Assembly: GCF_900110575.1 (NCBI RefSeq)
Contig: NZ_FOEF01000004.1
Location: forward strand, 1-64,000
Reading direction: 5' to 3'
Source: Amycolatopsis saalfeldensis
GTDB taxonomy: Bacteria > Actinomycetota > Actinomycetes > Mycobacteriales > Pseudonocardiaceae
DNA: 64,000 bases
Position 1 is the first letter of the stretch. The number at the start of each line of letters is the position of its first letter. The notes under the pieces were generated by a model. The model did not search any database. It was not told the origin of the DNA and was given only the letters and a program-made list of their open reading frames with translations. The translations under genes and the position numbers were made by a program. Shown here one piece after another: positions 26,118 through 34,516 of the stretch.

Positions 26118-27116
26118 TCACAGCCGGACGACGACCTTGCCCTTCGCCCGTCCCTGCTCCAGGTACGCGAAGGCGTCGGCGATCTGTTCGAACGGGAAGA
26201 CCCGGTCCACTATGGCCTTCAGCCGGCCGCTGTCGACGAGGCCCGCCAGCAGTTCGAGGTCTTCCCCGCTGGGGCGCATGAACATGTGGCGATAGCCGAC
26301 ACCCTTTCGCCGGGCCTGCCAGAGGGTTTTGGTGTTCGCGATCCGCAGCAGCGTGGTGGCCAGCGGTCCCGCGTTGTACTCCTTCGCGGTGACCGGCGTG
26401 GGGATTCCCGCGATGGAGACTGTCTTGGCGCCGGGCTTGAGGATCGTGAAACTGTCTGCGAGGTCCGGCCCGCCGGTGAGGTCGAACGCCGCGTCGTAGT
26501 CGCTCAGGACGTCCTTGAACTTCTGCGTCCGGTAGTCGATCACCGTTTCGGCGCCCAGGGAGCGCACCAGTTCCTCGCCGCGGGTCGACGCGGTGGTGGC
26601 CACCTTCGCGCCCAGCCAGCCGGCCAGCTGGATGGCGAGGGTGCCGACCCCGCCGGCGCCGCCGGAGATGAACACCCGATCACCCGGGGAGACCGCCAGC
26701 TCGTCGCGCAGGCCTTGCAACGCGGTCAGACCGGCCAGCGGAAGCCCGGCGGCTTCGGGGAAATCCAGGGACTCCGGCATCTTCGCCACGATGCTTTCGT
26801 CGACCACCGCGTACTGAGCGAAGGCGCCGAGTTTCGTCTTGTCCACCCGGGCGTACACCCGATCCCCGACGGCGAACCGGGTACTGCCCGCGCCGAGCCC
26901 TTCGACGACGCCGGCCAGCTCACTGCCCGCGACCATCGGCAGGTCGAGCCGGGTCAGCAGGCGCAGCTGGCCGGCCCGCACCTTGTAGTCGATCGGGTTC
27001 AGCCCGGCCGCGCGGACCCGGATGAGCACCTCGCCGGCGCCGGGGGACGGTTCGGGGACCTCGCCCAGCTCCATGGCATCCGCTTCTCCGTACCGGGTCA
27101 ACAGATATCCCCGCAT
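26118..27116 (-). CDS. MDR-family NADP-dependent oxidoreductase
   Basis: 332 residues from ATG 27116 (MRGYLLTRYGEADAME); an in-frame GTG at 27125 with GGAAAG four bases upstream is an alternative. The zinc-free MDR layout is seen: GLNPIDYKVRAGQL, GSELAGVVEGLG, VFISGGAGGVGTLAIQLA. It belongs with quinone or crotonyl-type reductases. It is convergent with the GntR gene (3 bp apart) and lies downstream of the Baeyer-Villiger monooxygenase on the same strand with a 36-bp gap, so the two may be co-transcribed. Confidence 0.87.
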   Translation of the reverse strand: MRGYLLTRYGEADAMELGEVPEPSPGAGEVLIRVRAAGLNPIDYKVRAGQLRLLTRLDLPMVAGSELAGVVEGLGAGSTRFAVGDRVYARVDKTKLGAFAQYAVVDESIVAKMPESLDFPEAAGLPLAGLTALQGLRDELAVSPGDRVFISGGAGGVGTLAIQLAGWLGAKVATTASTRGEELVRSLGAETVIDYRTQKFKDVLSDYDAAFDLTGGPDLADSFTILKPGAKTVSIAGIPTPVTAKEYNAGPLATTLLRIANTKTLWQARRKGVGYRHMFMRPSGEDLELLAGLVDSGRLKAIVDRVFPFEQIADAFAYLEQGRAKGKVVVRL

Positions 27117-27152
27117 GACAAGCACTTCGCTTTCCGTTGGTGTCCGATGTGG

Positions 27153-28625
27153 TCAGAGTGAGCCGGCGATCCTGCGGTGCCGCAGATGGTGGGCGGGGTC
27201 GAAGCGCAGGGTCCGCCGGCGGAACTCGAGGGTGGTGCCCGGCCAGATGTTGGTGTTGACGCCGTTGTCGTTGAGGTACCAGCTCCGGCAGCCGCCGGTG
27301 GTCCAGACGCTGCCGGCGCCGAGCGCTTCGACGTGGCTGGTGAAGTCTTCCTGGGCCGCGGCGGTCGGCTCGACGGAAGTGAGCCCGTGGTCGCGGGCGT
27401 GGCTCACCGCGGCCGCGAGGTAGTTGGCCTGCGACTCCAGCATGTGGATCACGGAGGTGTGGCCGAGCCCGACGTTCGGCCCGTGCATCAGGTAGCAGTT
27501 GGGGAAGCCGGCGACGGCGGTGCCGAGGTACGCGCTGGGCCGGTCGCCCCAGACGTCGGCCATCGTGCGGCCGTCGGCGCCGTGGATCCGGTCGGTCAGG
27601 GGCAGCGTGCTGGTGCGGAACCCGGTGCCGAAGATGATCGTGTCGACCGCGTGCCGGGTGCCGGTGCCGTCGATGATGCCGTGCTCGTCGATCTCGCGGA
27701 TGCCGTCGGTGACCAGCGAGACGTTGGGCTGCGCGAGCGCGGGCAGGTAGTCGTCGGAGATCAGGACGCGCTTGCAGCCGAAGCGGAATCCGGGGAGCAG
27801 CCCGGTGCGCAAGGCGGGATCGGGGACCTGCCGCTCGAGGTGCTTGCGGGACGCGCGCTCGGGCAGCTTCATCAGCGCCGGGTGCCGGAAGGCGAACACC
27901 GTCCATTCGCGACGGACGTAACGGGAGAATCGGGCCAGCCGCTGCAGGACCGGCGCGACCCGGTACAGGCGACGCCGAAGCTCGCCGGTTTCGCGGTCGT
28001 GCCGGGGAACGACCCAGGCCGGGGTTCGCTGGAACACCGTCAGCCGCTCGACTTCGGGCTGGATGGCCGGCACGAACTGCACGGCCGAGGGGCCGGTGCC
28101 GACGACCGCGACCCGCTTTCCGGCCAGGTCGTGGCCGTGGTCCCACCGCGCGGAGTGGAAGCTGACCCCGCCGAACCGGTCCAGGCCCGGCAGGTCCGGA
28201 ACGACCGGGTCCGCGAGCGCGCCCGTCGCGACGACGACGTGGGTGGCGGTTCGTGGCCCTCGGGTGGTGCGGAGTCGCCACAGCTGCTCGGCGGCGTCCC
28301 AGTCGAGCCGTTCGACCTCGCAGGCGAAGACCGTCCGGTGGCGGAGCCCGAACTGGTCGGCGACCTTCCTGAGGTAAGCGTGCAGCTCGGGCTGCCTGGC
28401 GTAGGTGGTGCGCCAGCCGGGGTTCGGCGCGAACGAGAAGGAGTACAGATCGCTCTGCACGTCGACCGCTGCGCCCGGGTAGTCGTTGTCGCGCCAGACT
28501 CCGCCGACGTCGCCGGCCCGCTCCAGGAGGACGAGGTCGTCGAACCCGGCTCGCCGCAGGCGGACCGCGGCCGCGAGCCCGCCGAAGCCGGTTCCGATGA
28601 TCGCCACGTGGTGGTGCGGGGCCAT
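27153..28625 (-). CDS. flavin-containing monooxygenase, Baeyer-Villiger type
   Basis: 490 residues from ATG 28625, preceded by GGAGGGA. FAD motif VAIIGTGFGGLAAAV, then VWRDNDYPGAAVDV, then the BVMO fingerprint F-G-G-V-S-F-H-S-A-R-W at 151-161, then the NADPH motif VVGTGPSAVQ at about 174-183. ATG and GTGF(R) near residue 375 complete the group. Type I BVMOs insert oxygen next to a ketone to give an ester or lactone. The TetR regulator is divergent and the MDR reductase follows, a common arrangement for ketone or xenobiotic oxidation. Confidence 0.9.
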   Translation of the reverse strand: MAPHHHVAIIGTGFGGLAAAVRLRRAGFDDLVLLERAGDVGGVWRDNDYPGAAVDVQSDLYSFSFAPNPGWRTTYARQPELHAYLRKVADQFGLRHRTVFACEVERLDWDAAEQLWRLRTTRGPRTATHVVVATGALADPVVPDLPGLDRFGGVSFHSARWDHGHDLAGKRVAVVGTGPSAVQFVPAIQPEVERLTVFQRTPAWVVPRHDRETGELRRRLYRVAPVLQRLARFSRYVRREWTVFAFRHPALMKLPERASRKHLERQVPDPALRTGLLPGFRFGCKRVLISDDYLPALAQPNVSLVTDGIREIDEHGIIDGTGTRHAVDTIIFGTGFRTSTLPLTDRIHGADGRTMADVWGDRPSAYLGTAVAGFPNCYLMHGPNVGLGHTSVIHMLESQANYLAAAVSHARDHGLTSVEPTAAAQEDFTSHVEALGAGSVWTTGGCRSWYLNDNGVNTNIWPGTTLEFRRRTLRFDPAHHLRHRRIAGSL

Positions 28626-28667
28626 CGTCCCTCCAGGGTCCTCGGCGGCGGCTAGGATGTGTACAGC

Positions 28668-28692
28668 GCTCACATTAGACGGCGATGTGAGC
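28668..28692. promoter_or_regulatory. predicted TetR operator between BVMO and TetR genes
   Basis: GCTCACAT (28668-28675) and ATGTGAGC (28685-28692) form a perfect 8-bp inverted repeat with a 9-bp spacer, centred in the 94-bp divergent gap. Its size and location fit a TetR dimer site controlling both genes. Confidence 0.65.
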
Positions 28693-28719
28693 ACCGTCAA
28701 CATTGCGCGGGAGTGATCC

Positions 28720-29307
28720 ATGGCCAAGGCCGCTGACCGGTACCACCACGGCGACCTGCGCGCCGCCTGCCTGCGCGCGGCGCGAGAGCTGCTCGAGGAG
28801 GACGGCAGCGCGGCGTTGTCACTGCGGGCGGTGGCGCGGCGGGCCGGCGTTTCCGCGACGGCGCCCTACCGTCACTTCGCCGATCGGGATGCCCTGGTCT
28901 CCGCGGTCGCGGCGGAGGGTTACGGCGAGCTCGGCGCGAAGCTGAACGAGGCGCATCCGGAGCCCTCGACGGCCGATGATCTGGCCGCGGTCGCCGTCGC
29001 GTACGTCCGGTTCGCCCTCGATCATCCGGCGCTGTTCCGGGTGATGTTCGTGGAGCCCTGTGATCCGGGCAGTCCTGAGCGCGTCGCCGCGACCGCCGCC
29101 ATCTCCGGTTACGTCAGCGGCATCGTCGAGCGGGCGTTTCCCGGTGCCGAGCCGGAAGCGCTCTCGACCGCCGTGTGGGCACTGGTGCACGGCCTGGCCT
29201 TCCTTCACCTCGACGGCAAGCTCGACGCATCCGATGCCGACGCCGTGGCGGCCCGGGTCCACGCCGCGGTCCGGGCGCTGCACGTCGCGTCCTCCCTGGG
29301 GGAGTAA
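28720..29307 (+). CDS. TetR-family transcriptional regulator
   Basis: 195 residues. The HTH is AVARRAGVSATAPYRHFADR, preceded by YHHGDLRAACLRAARELLEE. The C-terminal ligand domain resembles the WHG/TetR_C_33 type with VRFALDHPALFRVMFVEP. It is divergent from the Baeyer-Villiger monooxygenase and an inverted repeat lies between them, so it is the likely repressor of that gene and of itself; the inducer is probably a ketone or similar hydrophobic molecule. Confidence 0.88.
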   Translation: MAKAADRYHHGDLRAACLRAARELLEEDGSAALSLRAVARRAGVSATAPYRHFADRDALVSAVAAEGYGELGAKLNEAHPEPSTADDLAAVAVAYVRFALDHPALFRVMFVEPCDPGSPERVAATAAISGYVSGIVERAFPGAEPEALSTAVWALVHGLAFLHLDGKLDASDADAVAARVHAAVRALHVASSLGE

Positions 29308-29407
29308 GTCAGGCCGGGATTCTCTTGCGGGCCAACCCCTTGCCACATTTGCCAACATTCATTATCTTCATGTTCAGAGAAAGCTACGGGCGAGGGGAGT
29401 TCGGAAG

Positions 29408-30901
29408 ATGGACGTCATCGTGGTCGGCGGCGGTCCCGTCGGGTTGATGGCCGCCGCGCTGCTGGACGCGGCCGGTGTGCGCGTGGAGGTGTACGAGCGC
29501 AACAGCGGGCCCAGTCGTCAGTCCCGGGGGTCGACCATGCACCCGCGCACGCTCGAGGTGCTCACGATGCTCGAGGGCGCCGATGGCCGCCGGATCAGCG
29601 ACGTGCTGGTGGCGGAGGGAAGGCAGGTGCCGGACGCGCACTTCGCGACGCTGCCGGACCGGCTCGACTACCGCGGTCTCGACTCGGCGTTCCCGTTCGT
29701 GCTGCACATCCCGCAATGGCGTACCGAACGGATTCTCGCCGACGCCTTGCGCGCCAGGTCGGTTCCGGTGCACTACGGCGCCGAAGTGGCCGAGGTGACG
29801 CAGTCGGCGGACGAGGTGCGGGTCCGCGTCGGGGAGGCTTGGCACTCCGCGCGGTTCCTGATCGGCGCGGACGGCGCGCACAGCCTGGTGCGCCGGGCGG
29901 CCGGCATCGATTTCCCCGGCACCGAGCCGGATCAGGTCGGCTTCGGCGCCGACGTGCGGCTGGCGGAGCCCGTCGAGCGTGCCCAGTACTATTGGAACCT
30001 GGCGGGTCACGTCAGCGTGGTCCCGCTGACGGAGACCACGACGCGGGTGTTCGGCCTCAAGGCCGGCGACGTCGGACTGTCCTCAGTGGAGGTTCGGCGC
30101 CGCCAGGCCGAACCGTTCACCCTCCCGGAGCTGCTCGATTCGCTCACCGCCATCTGCGGCCGGGACTTCGGCGCGCACAGCCCTTCGTGGCTGTCCAGGT
30201 CGAGCAACGCCGGCCGGCACGCCGCGACGTACCGCGCCGGCCGCGTCATGCTCGCCGGCGACGCGGCGCACGTGCACCTGCCCGCCGGTGGCCAGGGCCT
30301 CAACGTGGGACTGCAGGACGCCACCAACCTCGCCTGGAAGCTGGCCGCCGAGGTGCGGGGCTGGGCGCCGAAGGAGATGACCGACGGGGAGGCCGGGTAC
30401 GACGCCGAGCGGCGCCCGGTCGCGGAGCAGCTCGTCGCCAACACCCGGGCGCAGGACGCGCTGATGCACACGTTCAGCCCGGCCGGCGGCGCCCTGCGCG
30501 AAATGTTCAGCGGCTTCATCGCCCAGGGCGGCGAGGTAAACCGGCGGCTGGCCGGTGTCCTTTCCGGACTGGCGGTGGCCTACCCGAGCCCGGACGGGGC
30601 CCATCCGCTGATCGGCACGCGCGCGCCGGATCTGCCGCTGGCGCACGGCACCCTCCTGCGGGTCTTGCGCCCGGATCGGTTCCTGCTCCTCGACTTCACC
30701 ACGGACGGCTCGCTCGCGGGGCTGACTGCCGCGCACGTCGAGGTCCATGCCGCGCCGCTTCCCGACGGGCCCGGACGCGAAGCGTGGCACGACGTGCGTG
30801 TGGCGCTGATCCGGCCGGACGGGTACATCGCGTACGCCGCGCCTTCACCGGCCGGGCTTTTCGACGCGATCGCCGCGTGGACCACTCCGGACCACTCGTA
30901 A
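29408..30901 (+). CDS. FAD-dependent aromatic monooxygenase (PHBH fold)
   Basis: 497 residues from ATG 29408. The dinucleotide motif IVVGGGPVGLMAAALLDAAG is at the N-terminus, DGAHSLVRRAAGIDFPG contains the class A DG motif, and Asp285 lies in LAGDAAHVHLPAGGQGLNVG. A thioredoxin-like C-terminal domain follows. The family includes rifampicin and tetracycline monooxygenases and polyketide hydroxylases. It overlaps the MFS exporter start by one base, and a MarR gene follows, so hydroxylation plus efflux of a toxic aromatic compound is the simplest reading. Confidence 0.88.
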   Translation: MDVIVVGGGPVGLMAAALLDAAGVRVEVYERNSGPSRQSRGSTMHPRTLEVLTMLEGADGRRISDVLVAEGRQVPDAHFATLPDRLDYRGLDSAFPFVLHIPQWRTERILADALRARSVPVHYGAEVAEVTQSADEVRVRVGEAWHSARFLIGADGAHSLVRRAAGIDFPGTEPDQVGFGADVRLAEPVERAQYYWNLAGHVSVVPLTETTTRVFGLKAGDVGLSSVEVRRRQAEPFTLPELLDSLTAICGRDFGAHSPSWLSRSSNAGRHAATYRAGRVMLAGDAAHVHLPAGGQGLNVGLQDATNLAWKLAAEVRGWAPKEMTDGEAGYDAERRPVAEQLVANTRAQDALMHTFSPAGGALREMFSGFIAQGGEVNRRLAGVLSGLAVAYPSPDGAHPLIGTRAPDLPLAHGTLLRVLRPDRFLLLDFTTDGSLAGLTAAHVEVHAAPLPDGPGREAWHDVRVALIRPDGYIAYAAPSPAGLFDAIAAWTTPDHS

Positions 30902-32070
30902 TGCCACCGGCTCTGTTCGCCTTGGCCCTCGGCGCTTTCGGCATCGGCGCGACCGAGTTCGCCATGATGGGCGTGCTGCCCGCGGTCGCCGACGGAATGC
31001 ACGTTTCGATTCCGCAGGCCGGTTACCTGATCACCGGGTACGCGCTCGGCGTGGTGATCGGCGCGCCACTGCTGACGGCGGTGTCGGGACGGTTCCGCCG
31101 CAAGCACTTGCTGCTCGGCATGATGGTGATCTTCACCGTCGGCAATTTCGCCGCGGCGGCCGCCACCGGCTACGGCTGGCTGATGGCCGCCCGGGTGCTG
31201 ACCGCGCTGCCGCACGGCGCGTTCTTCGGCGTCGGCTCGGTGGTCGCGACCGGGCTGGCCGGCAAAGGACGCGAGGCGCGGGCGATCTCGCTGATGTTCA
31301 CCGGCCTGACCGTGGCGAACATCGTCGGCGTGCCCGCGGCCACGGCGCTCGGCAACGCGGTCAGCTGGCGGCTCGCGTTCGCGCTGATCGGGGTGCTCGG
31401 CCTGCTCGCCGTGCTGGGCATCGTGCTGCTGGTGCCGTCCGACCCCGTCCACTCGCCGGTCCGGCTGCGCGCGGAGCTGCGGGCCTTCACCCGGCCGGCC
31501 GTGCTGCTCACACTGGCCGTCGGGACCTTCGGCTTCGCGGGGGTGTTCGCCACGTACTCCTACATCACCCCGACGCTCACTTCGCTGGCCGGCGCCGGGC
31601 CGATCGGCCTGGCCGTGGCGCTGGCGCTGTTCGGCCTGGGCTCGTCCGCCGGCAACCTGGCCGGCGGACGGCTGGCCGACCGCGCGCTGCTCCCCGCGAC
31701 GTACGTGGCGCTGGGTGCTCTCGCGGTGGCGCTGGCCTTGTTCGCCCTGGCGGTCCACAACGAGGTCACGGCACTGGTGACGGTCGGGGTGATCGGGCTG
31801 GCTTCGGGGCTGGTGATCCCCCCGGTGCAGCTGCGCATCATCCGCGCGGCCGGGGAGGCGCCGACCCTGGCGGCCGCGTCGGTGCAGTCCGGGTTCAACA
31901 TCGCCAACGCGGGTGGCGCCGCGCTCGGCGGCGCCCTGATCGGCGCCGGTTTCGGCTACACCGCGCCGAGCCTGGCCGGCGCGGCGCTGGCGCTGACCGG
32001 GCTCGTGCTCGCCGGGGTTTCGAGCCGCTGGGAACGTGTGAACGCCAAGACGGCCGGCGTTCGCGGTTAG
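30901..32070 (+). CDS. MFS transporter, DHA1 type (AraJ/drug exporter-like)
   Basis: 389 residues with about 12 hydrophobic helices. The N-terminal FGIGATEFAMMGVLPAVADG and the loop between helices 2 and 3 (SGRFRRKHLLL) match the AraJ/chloramphenicol-exporter branch. Start overlaps the stop of the monooxygenase gene (TAATG). The polar and charged loop pattern and length are typical of proton-driven multidrug exporters. Substrate unknown; it probably removes the same compound that the monooxygenase acts upon. Confidence 0.9.
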   Translation: MPPALFALALGAFGIGATEFAMMGVLPAVADGMHVSIPQAGYLITGYALGVVIGAPLLTAVSGRFRRKHLLLGMMVIFTVGNFAAAAATGYGWLMAARVLTALPHGAFFGVGSVVATGLAGKGREARAISLMFTGLTVANIVGVPAATALGNAVSWRLAFALIGVLGLLAVLGIVLLVPSDPVHSPVRLRAELRAFTRPAVLLTLAVGTFGFAGVFATYSYITPTLTSLAGAGPIGLAVALALFGLGSSAGNLAGGRLADRALLPATYVALGALAVALALFALAVHNEVTALVTVGVIGLASGLVIPPVQLRIIRAAGEAPTLAAASVQSGFNIANAGGAALGGALIGAGFGYTAPSLAGAALALTGLVLAGVSSRWERVNAKTAGVRG

Positions 32071-32079
32071 GATGGGACG

Positions 32080-32592
32080 ATGGCGACGCGCCCGGGGCAA
32101 CAGGACTATGTGGACGGGATGATCGAGGTCATCGCGGACCGGCAGGAGCCGGGCGTCGCTCAGGCGAAGGCGCTCGCGTACCGGGTGCGCCGGCTGGCCC
32201 ACCGGCTGGAAACCGAGATCAAACGCGACCTGGCGCCGCACGGGATCGAGCTGTGGGAGCTGGAACTGCTCGCCTGCCTCATCCGCACCGAACCGGAGCA
32301 CCGCCTCAGCGCGGGCGCGCTCATGACCCAGCTGCAGCTCACCTCGGGCGCGGTCACCAACCGGGTCACCAAGATGGAGCGCAACGGCTGGGTCGTCCGG
32401 GACTTCGACCCCGGCGACCGCCGCTCGGTCCTGGTCACGCTGACCCCGGCGGGCGAGCAACGGGCGATGGAGGTCTTCGGTGTCAAGAGCGAGACCGAGC
32501 AGGCTCTGCTGTCCTCACTGGACTCTTCGGCCCAGCGCCGGCTGAACGACGATCTCCGCACCCTGCTGCTTGCCTTGGAAGGCCCCGGCTGA
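32080..32592 (+). CDS. MarR-family transcriptional regulator
   Basis: 170 residues. The winged helix contains LSAGALMTQLQLTSGAVTNR, VTKMERNGWVVRDFDPGDRRS and VLVTLTPAGEQ. Nine bases separate it from the MFS gene, so it is the third gene of the monooxygenase/exporter operon and probably a repressor sensing the substrate. It has a long N-terminal extension before the first MarR helix. Confidence 0.88.
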   Translation: MATRPGQQDYVDGMIEVIADRQEPGVAQAKALAYRVRRLAHRLETEIKRDLAPHGIELWELELLACLIRTEPEHRLSAGALMTQLQLTSGAVTNRVTKMERNGWVVRDFDPGDRRSVLVTLTPAGEQRAMEVFGVKSETEQALLSSLDSSAQRRLNDDLRTLLLALEGPG

Positions 32593-32630
32593 CTCGCCGG
32601 GCAGGCTGGCCCCGTCGACGTGCACTGGAT

Positions 32631-32662
32631 TGAAGGCACCTTCATGAGTTATGGTGCCTTCA
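32631..32662. promoter_or_regulatory. 10-bp perfect inverted repeat before the SDR remnant
   Basis: TGAAGGCACC (32631-32640) is the exact reverse complement of GGTGCCTTCA (32653-32662). Within the left arm GAAGG-CA-CCTTC is itself a small inverted repeat. The motif GAAGG(CA/TG)CCTTC recurs at 33743-33754 before the second MarR gene. Confidence 0.6.
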
Positions 32663-32683
32663 TCGGTGAGCGGAGAGGCGGAC

Positions 32684-33260
32684 ATGGCGCAGACATGGTT
32701 CATCACGGGCACCTCACGCGGGTTGGGCCGCGCACTGGCCCAAGCCGTACTCGAAGCGGGAGATCGTGTCGTCGCGACGGCGCGCCGTCCCGAGCAGCTC
32801 GCGGATTTGGCCGCTTCACATGGCGACCGGCTGCTCGCGCTGGCCCTAGACGTGACTGACCCCGGCGCCGTCCACACCGCGATAGCAACCGCCCTCGCAC
32901 GCTTCGGCCGGCTCGACGTGGTCGTCAACAACGCCGGCTATGCGAACGTCGCGCCGCACCTGCGGGCCCAGGGCGGCGGCACCGTCGTGCAGTTCTCCTC
33001 GGCCCGCGGACGGGTCGGCGGAGTCCCGGGCCTCGCCGCCTACCAGGCGGCCAAGTTCGCCGTCGACGGGTTCAGCCGGGCGCTCGCGGCGGAAACCGCG
33101 CCGTTCGGCGTGCGAGTCCTCACCGTCCCGCGGGCTACGAGTCCACGATCGGCGCGATGCTCGAGCGCGACGGCGGTCCCGTCGGTGATCCGGCCTGAGC
33201 GGTGGCGATCGTCGCCCAGGCCGTCAAGCGGGGAACCTGGCCCAGCCACCGGCTCCTGGG
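32684..33260 (+). pseudogene. decayed SDR-family oxidoreductase gene
   Basis: The reading frame begins well: MAQTWFITGTSRGLGRALAQ (TGxxxGxG motif), then VVVNNAGYANVAP. An in-frame deletion of roughly 30-40 codons then removes the segment that normally precedes HLRAQGGGTVVQFSS, including the usual helix between NNAG and the catalytic Ser strand. The YxxxK motif (AAYQAAKFAVDG) remains. Near 33130 a frameshift switches to another frame that encodes GYESTIGAMLERDGG, where a TGA at about 33196 stops it; a tail AVAIVAQAVK...PSHRLLG continues past it. Three independent lesions make a functional product unlikely. Confidence 0.75.
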
Positions 33261-33306
33261 CGCGCCTTATCCAGCCACTTTCCCACCGGACCGGGAGGTC
33301 GAGGAA

Positions 33307-33729
33307 ATGACCGTCGAATTCAGCCCCAGGGAGCACGTGCGGGACCAGGCCAGGAAGATCCTGGAGACCGGGACCACGGCGGGCGTCGAGATACTCGGGT
33401 CGCCGATCGTGCTGCTGACGTTGCGGGGCGCGAAGACCGGCAAACTTCGCTATACGCCGGTGATGCGGGTGGAGCACGAGGGCCGGTACGCCGTCATCGC
33501 GTCCCAGCAGGGTTCTCCCGGCCATCCGACCTGGTACTACAACATCAAGGCGCACCCTGAGTTCTCGCTGCAGGACGGGACCGTGACCAAGGTCTTCGTC
33601 GCGCGCGAAGCCGAGGGCGCCGAGCGGGCCGAGTGGTGGGCGCGCGCGGTGGCGGCGTATCCGTCGTACGCCGAGTACCAGGAGAAGACCGACCGGCAGA
33701 TCCCGCTGCTGGTGCTCGACCCGAAGTGA
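33307..33729 (+). CDS. nitroreductase-family deazaflavin (F420)-dependent oxidoreductase
   Basis: 140 residues from ATG 33307. IVLLTLRGAKTGKLRYTPVM and VIASQQGSPGHPTWYYNIKA are the split-barrel motifs of the DDN/FGD-linked family that uses reduced F420. The HPEFSLQDG and QIPLLVLDP segments complete the family profile. Length is normal. The gene begins where the SDR remnant ends and may be its former operon partner. Substrate unknown; members reduce nitroimidazoles, quinones or aflatoxins. Confidence 0.88.
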   Translation: MTVEFSPREHVRDQARKILETGTTAGVEILGSPIVLLTLRGAKTGKLRYTPVMRVEHEGRYAVIASQQGSPGHPTWYYNIKAHPEFSLQDGTVTKVFVAREAEGAERAEWWARAVAAYPSYAEYQEKTDRQIPLLVLDPK

Positions 33730-33742
33730 CGGCCGTCGTACG

Positions 33743-33770
33743 GAAGGTGCCTTCGCCCTGGAAGGCGCCT
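33743..33770. promoter_or_regulatory. candidate operator for the second MarR gene
   Basis: GAAGG-TG-CCTTC (33743-33754) and a further GAAGGCGCCT (33761-33770) containing the palindrome AGGCGCCT lie directly upstream of the MarR start at 33785. The 12-bp element matches the one at 32632-32643 in front of the SDR remnant. Confidence 0.5.
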
Positions 33771-33784
33771 GTTACCCTGACGCG

Positions 33785-34237
33785 GTGGCCGTGAACAGCA
33801 AGCCAGGACCGCAGATGTCACCGGAGGTCGAATTCGGCCTGACGCTCAAGCGGGCGCAACACGTGCTGGCCCAGCGCATGGACGAGGCCCTCCGCCCGTT
33901 CGACCTCAACCTGGGCCTGTGGGTGGCGCTGCGCGAGCTGGCGCGACAGCCGGGCGCCTCGGCCTCCGAGCTGGCCAGAATCACCCTGCACACCCCACAA
34001 ACCCTCAGCGGCCTGCTGCAGCGGCTCCAGGATCGGGGCCTCGTCGAACGCACCACCGGCCGTGGCAGCATCGTGGACAACCACGTGACCCCCGCGGGCC
34101 GCCGCACGCTCGCCGCGGCCACGCCAAAAGCCGAAGCCGTCATCGACCAGGCGCTGGCGGCCTTCACCCCGGCCCGGCGCGCGAAATTCCAGGAACTGCT
34201 GGCCGAGTTCGCGGACTCGCTCACCGGCAGTGCGTAG
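33785..34237 (+). CDS. MarR-family transcriptional regulator
   Basis: 150 residues from GTG 33785; an in-frame ATG at 33815 (MSPEVEFG) is the other possible start. The HTH ASASELARITLHTPQTLSGL and the wing LVERTTGRGSIVDNHVTPAG are typical. The repeated GAAGG..CCTTC element before it, also found before the SDR remnant at 32684, suggests it once controlled that SDR/DDN pair and controls itself. Confidence 0.87.
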   Translation: MAVNSKPGPQMSPEVEFGLTLKRAQHVLAQRMDEALRPFDLNLGLWVALRELARQPGASASELARITLHTPQTLSGLLQRLQDRGLVERTTGRGSIVDNHVTPAGRRTLAAATPKAEAVIDQALAAFTPARRAKFQELLAEFADSLTGSA

Positions 34238-34241
34238 CGAA

Positions 34242-34479
34242 TCAGACGTCCGGGTGCAGTGCCGCGCATCGGGGGCAGGTGCGGAGTTCGGCGTTCGCGG
34301 CGAAGCGTGTGCGGGCATCGAGCCGGTTGGACGCGTTTCCCGCTGGTGCCGTCGCCGTCGCACACGGTCGAACGCGCCACCGGCCCGGACGCGGCGGTCG
34401 CCGCCGGTGCGCCCGCGGCCAGCGCGGCGGCGAGGACCGTCGCGGCCCCGGCCGTCAGCATCCGGTTCTTCCTGATCAT
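34242..34479 (-). pseudogene. truncated secreted-protein gene
   Basis: ATG 34479 has a strong GAGGAGG site. It encodes a convincing signal peptide (MIRKNRMLTAGAATVLAAAL...AATAA) followed by STVCDGDGTSGKRVQ, the usual beginning of a group of actinomycete secreted proteins. After this the frame runs on as nonsense antisense to the MarR gene. A shift of one base gives SNRLDARTRFAANAELRTCP, then RCAALHPDV and a TGA at 34242-34244. The gene is therefore a fragment, shifted and much shorter than its presumed parent. Confidence 0.5.
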
Positions 34480-34516
34480 GGCCTACCGCCTCCTCGTGCT
34501 TCCTCCGCGGGCCGGG

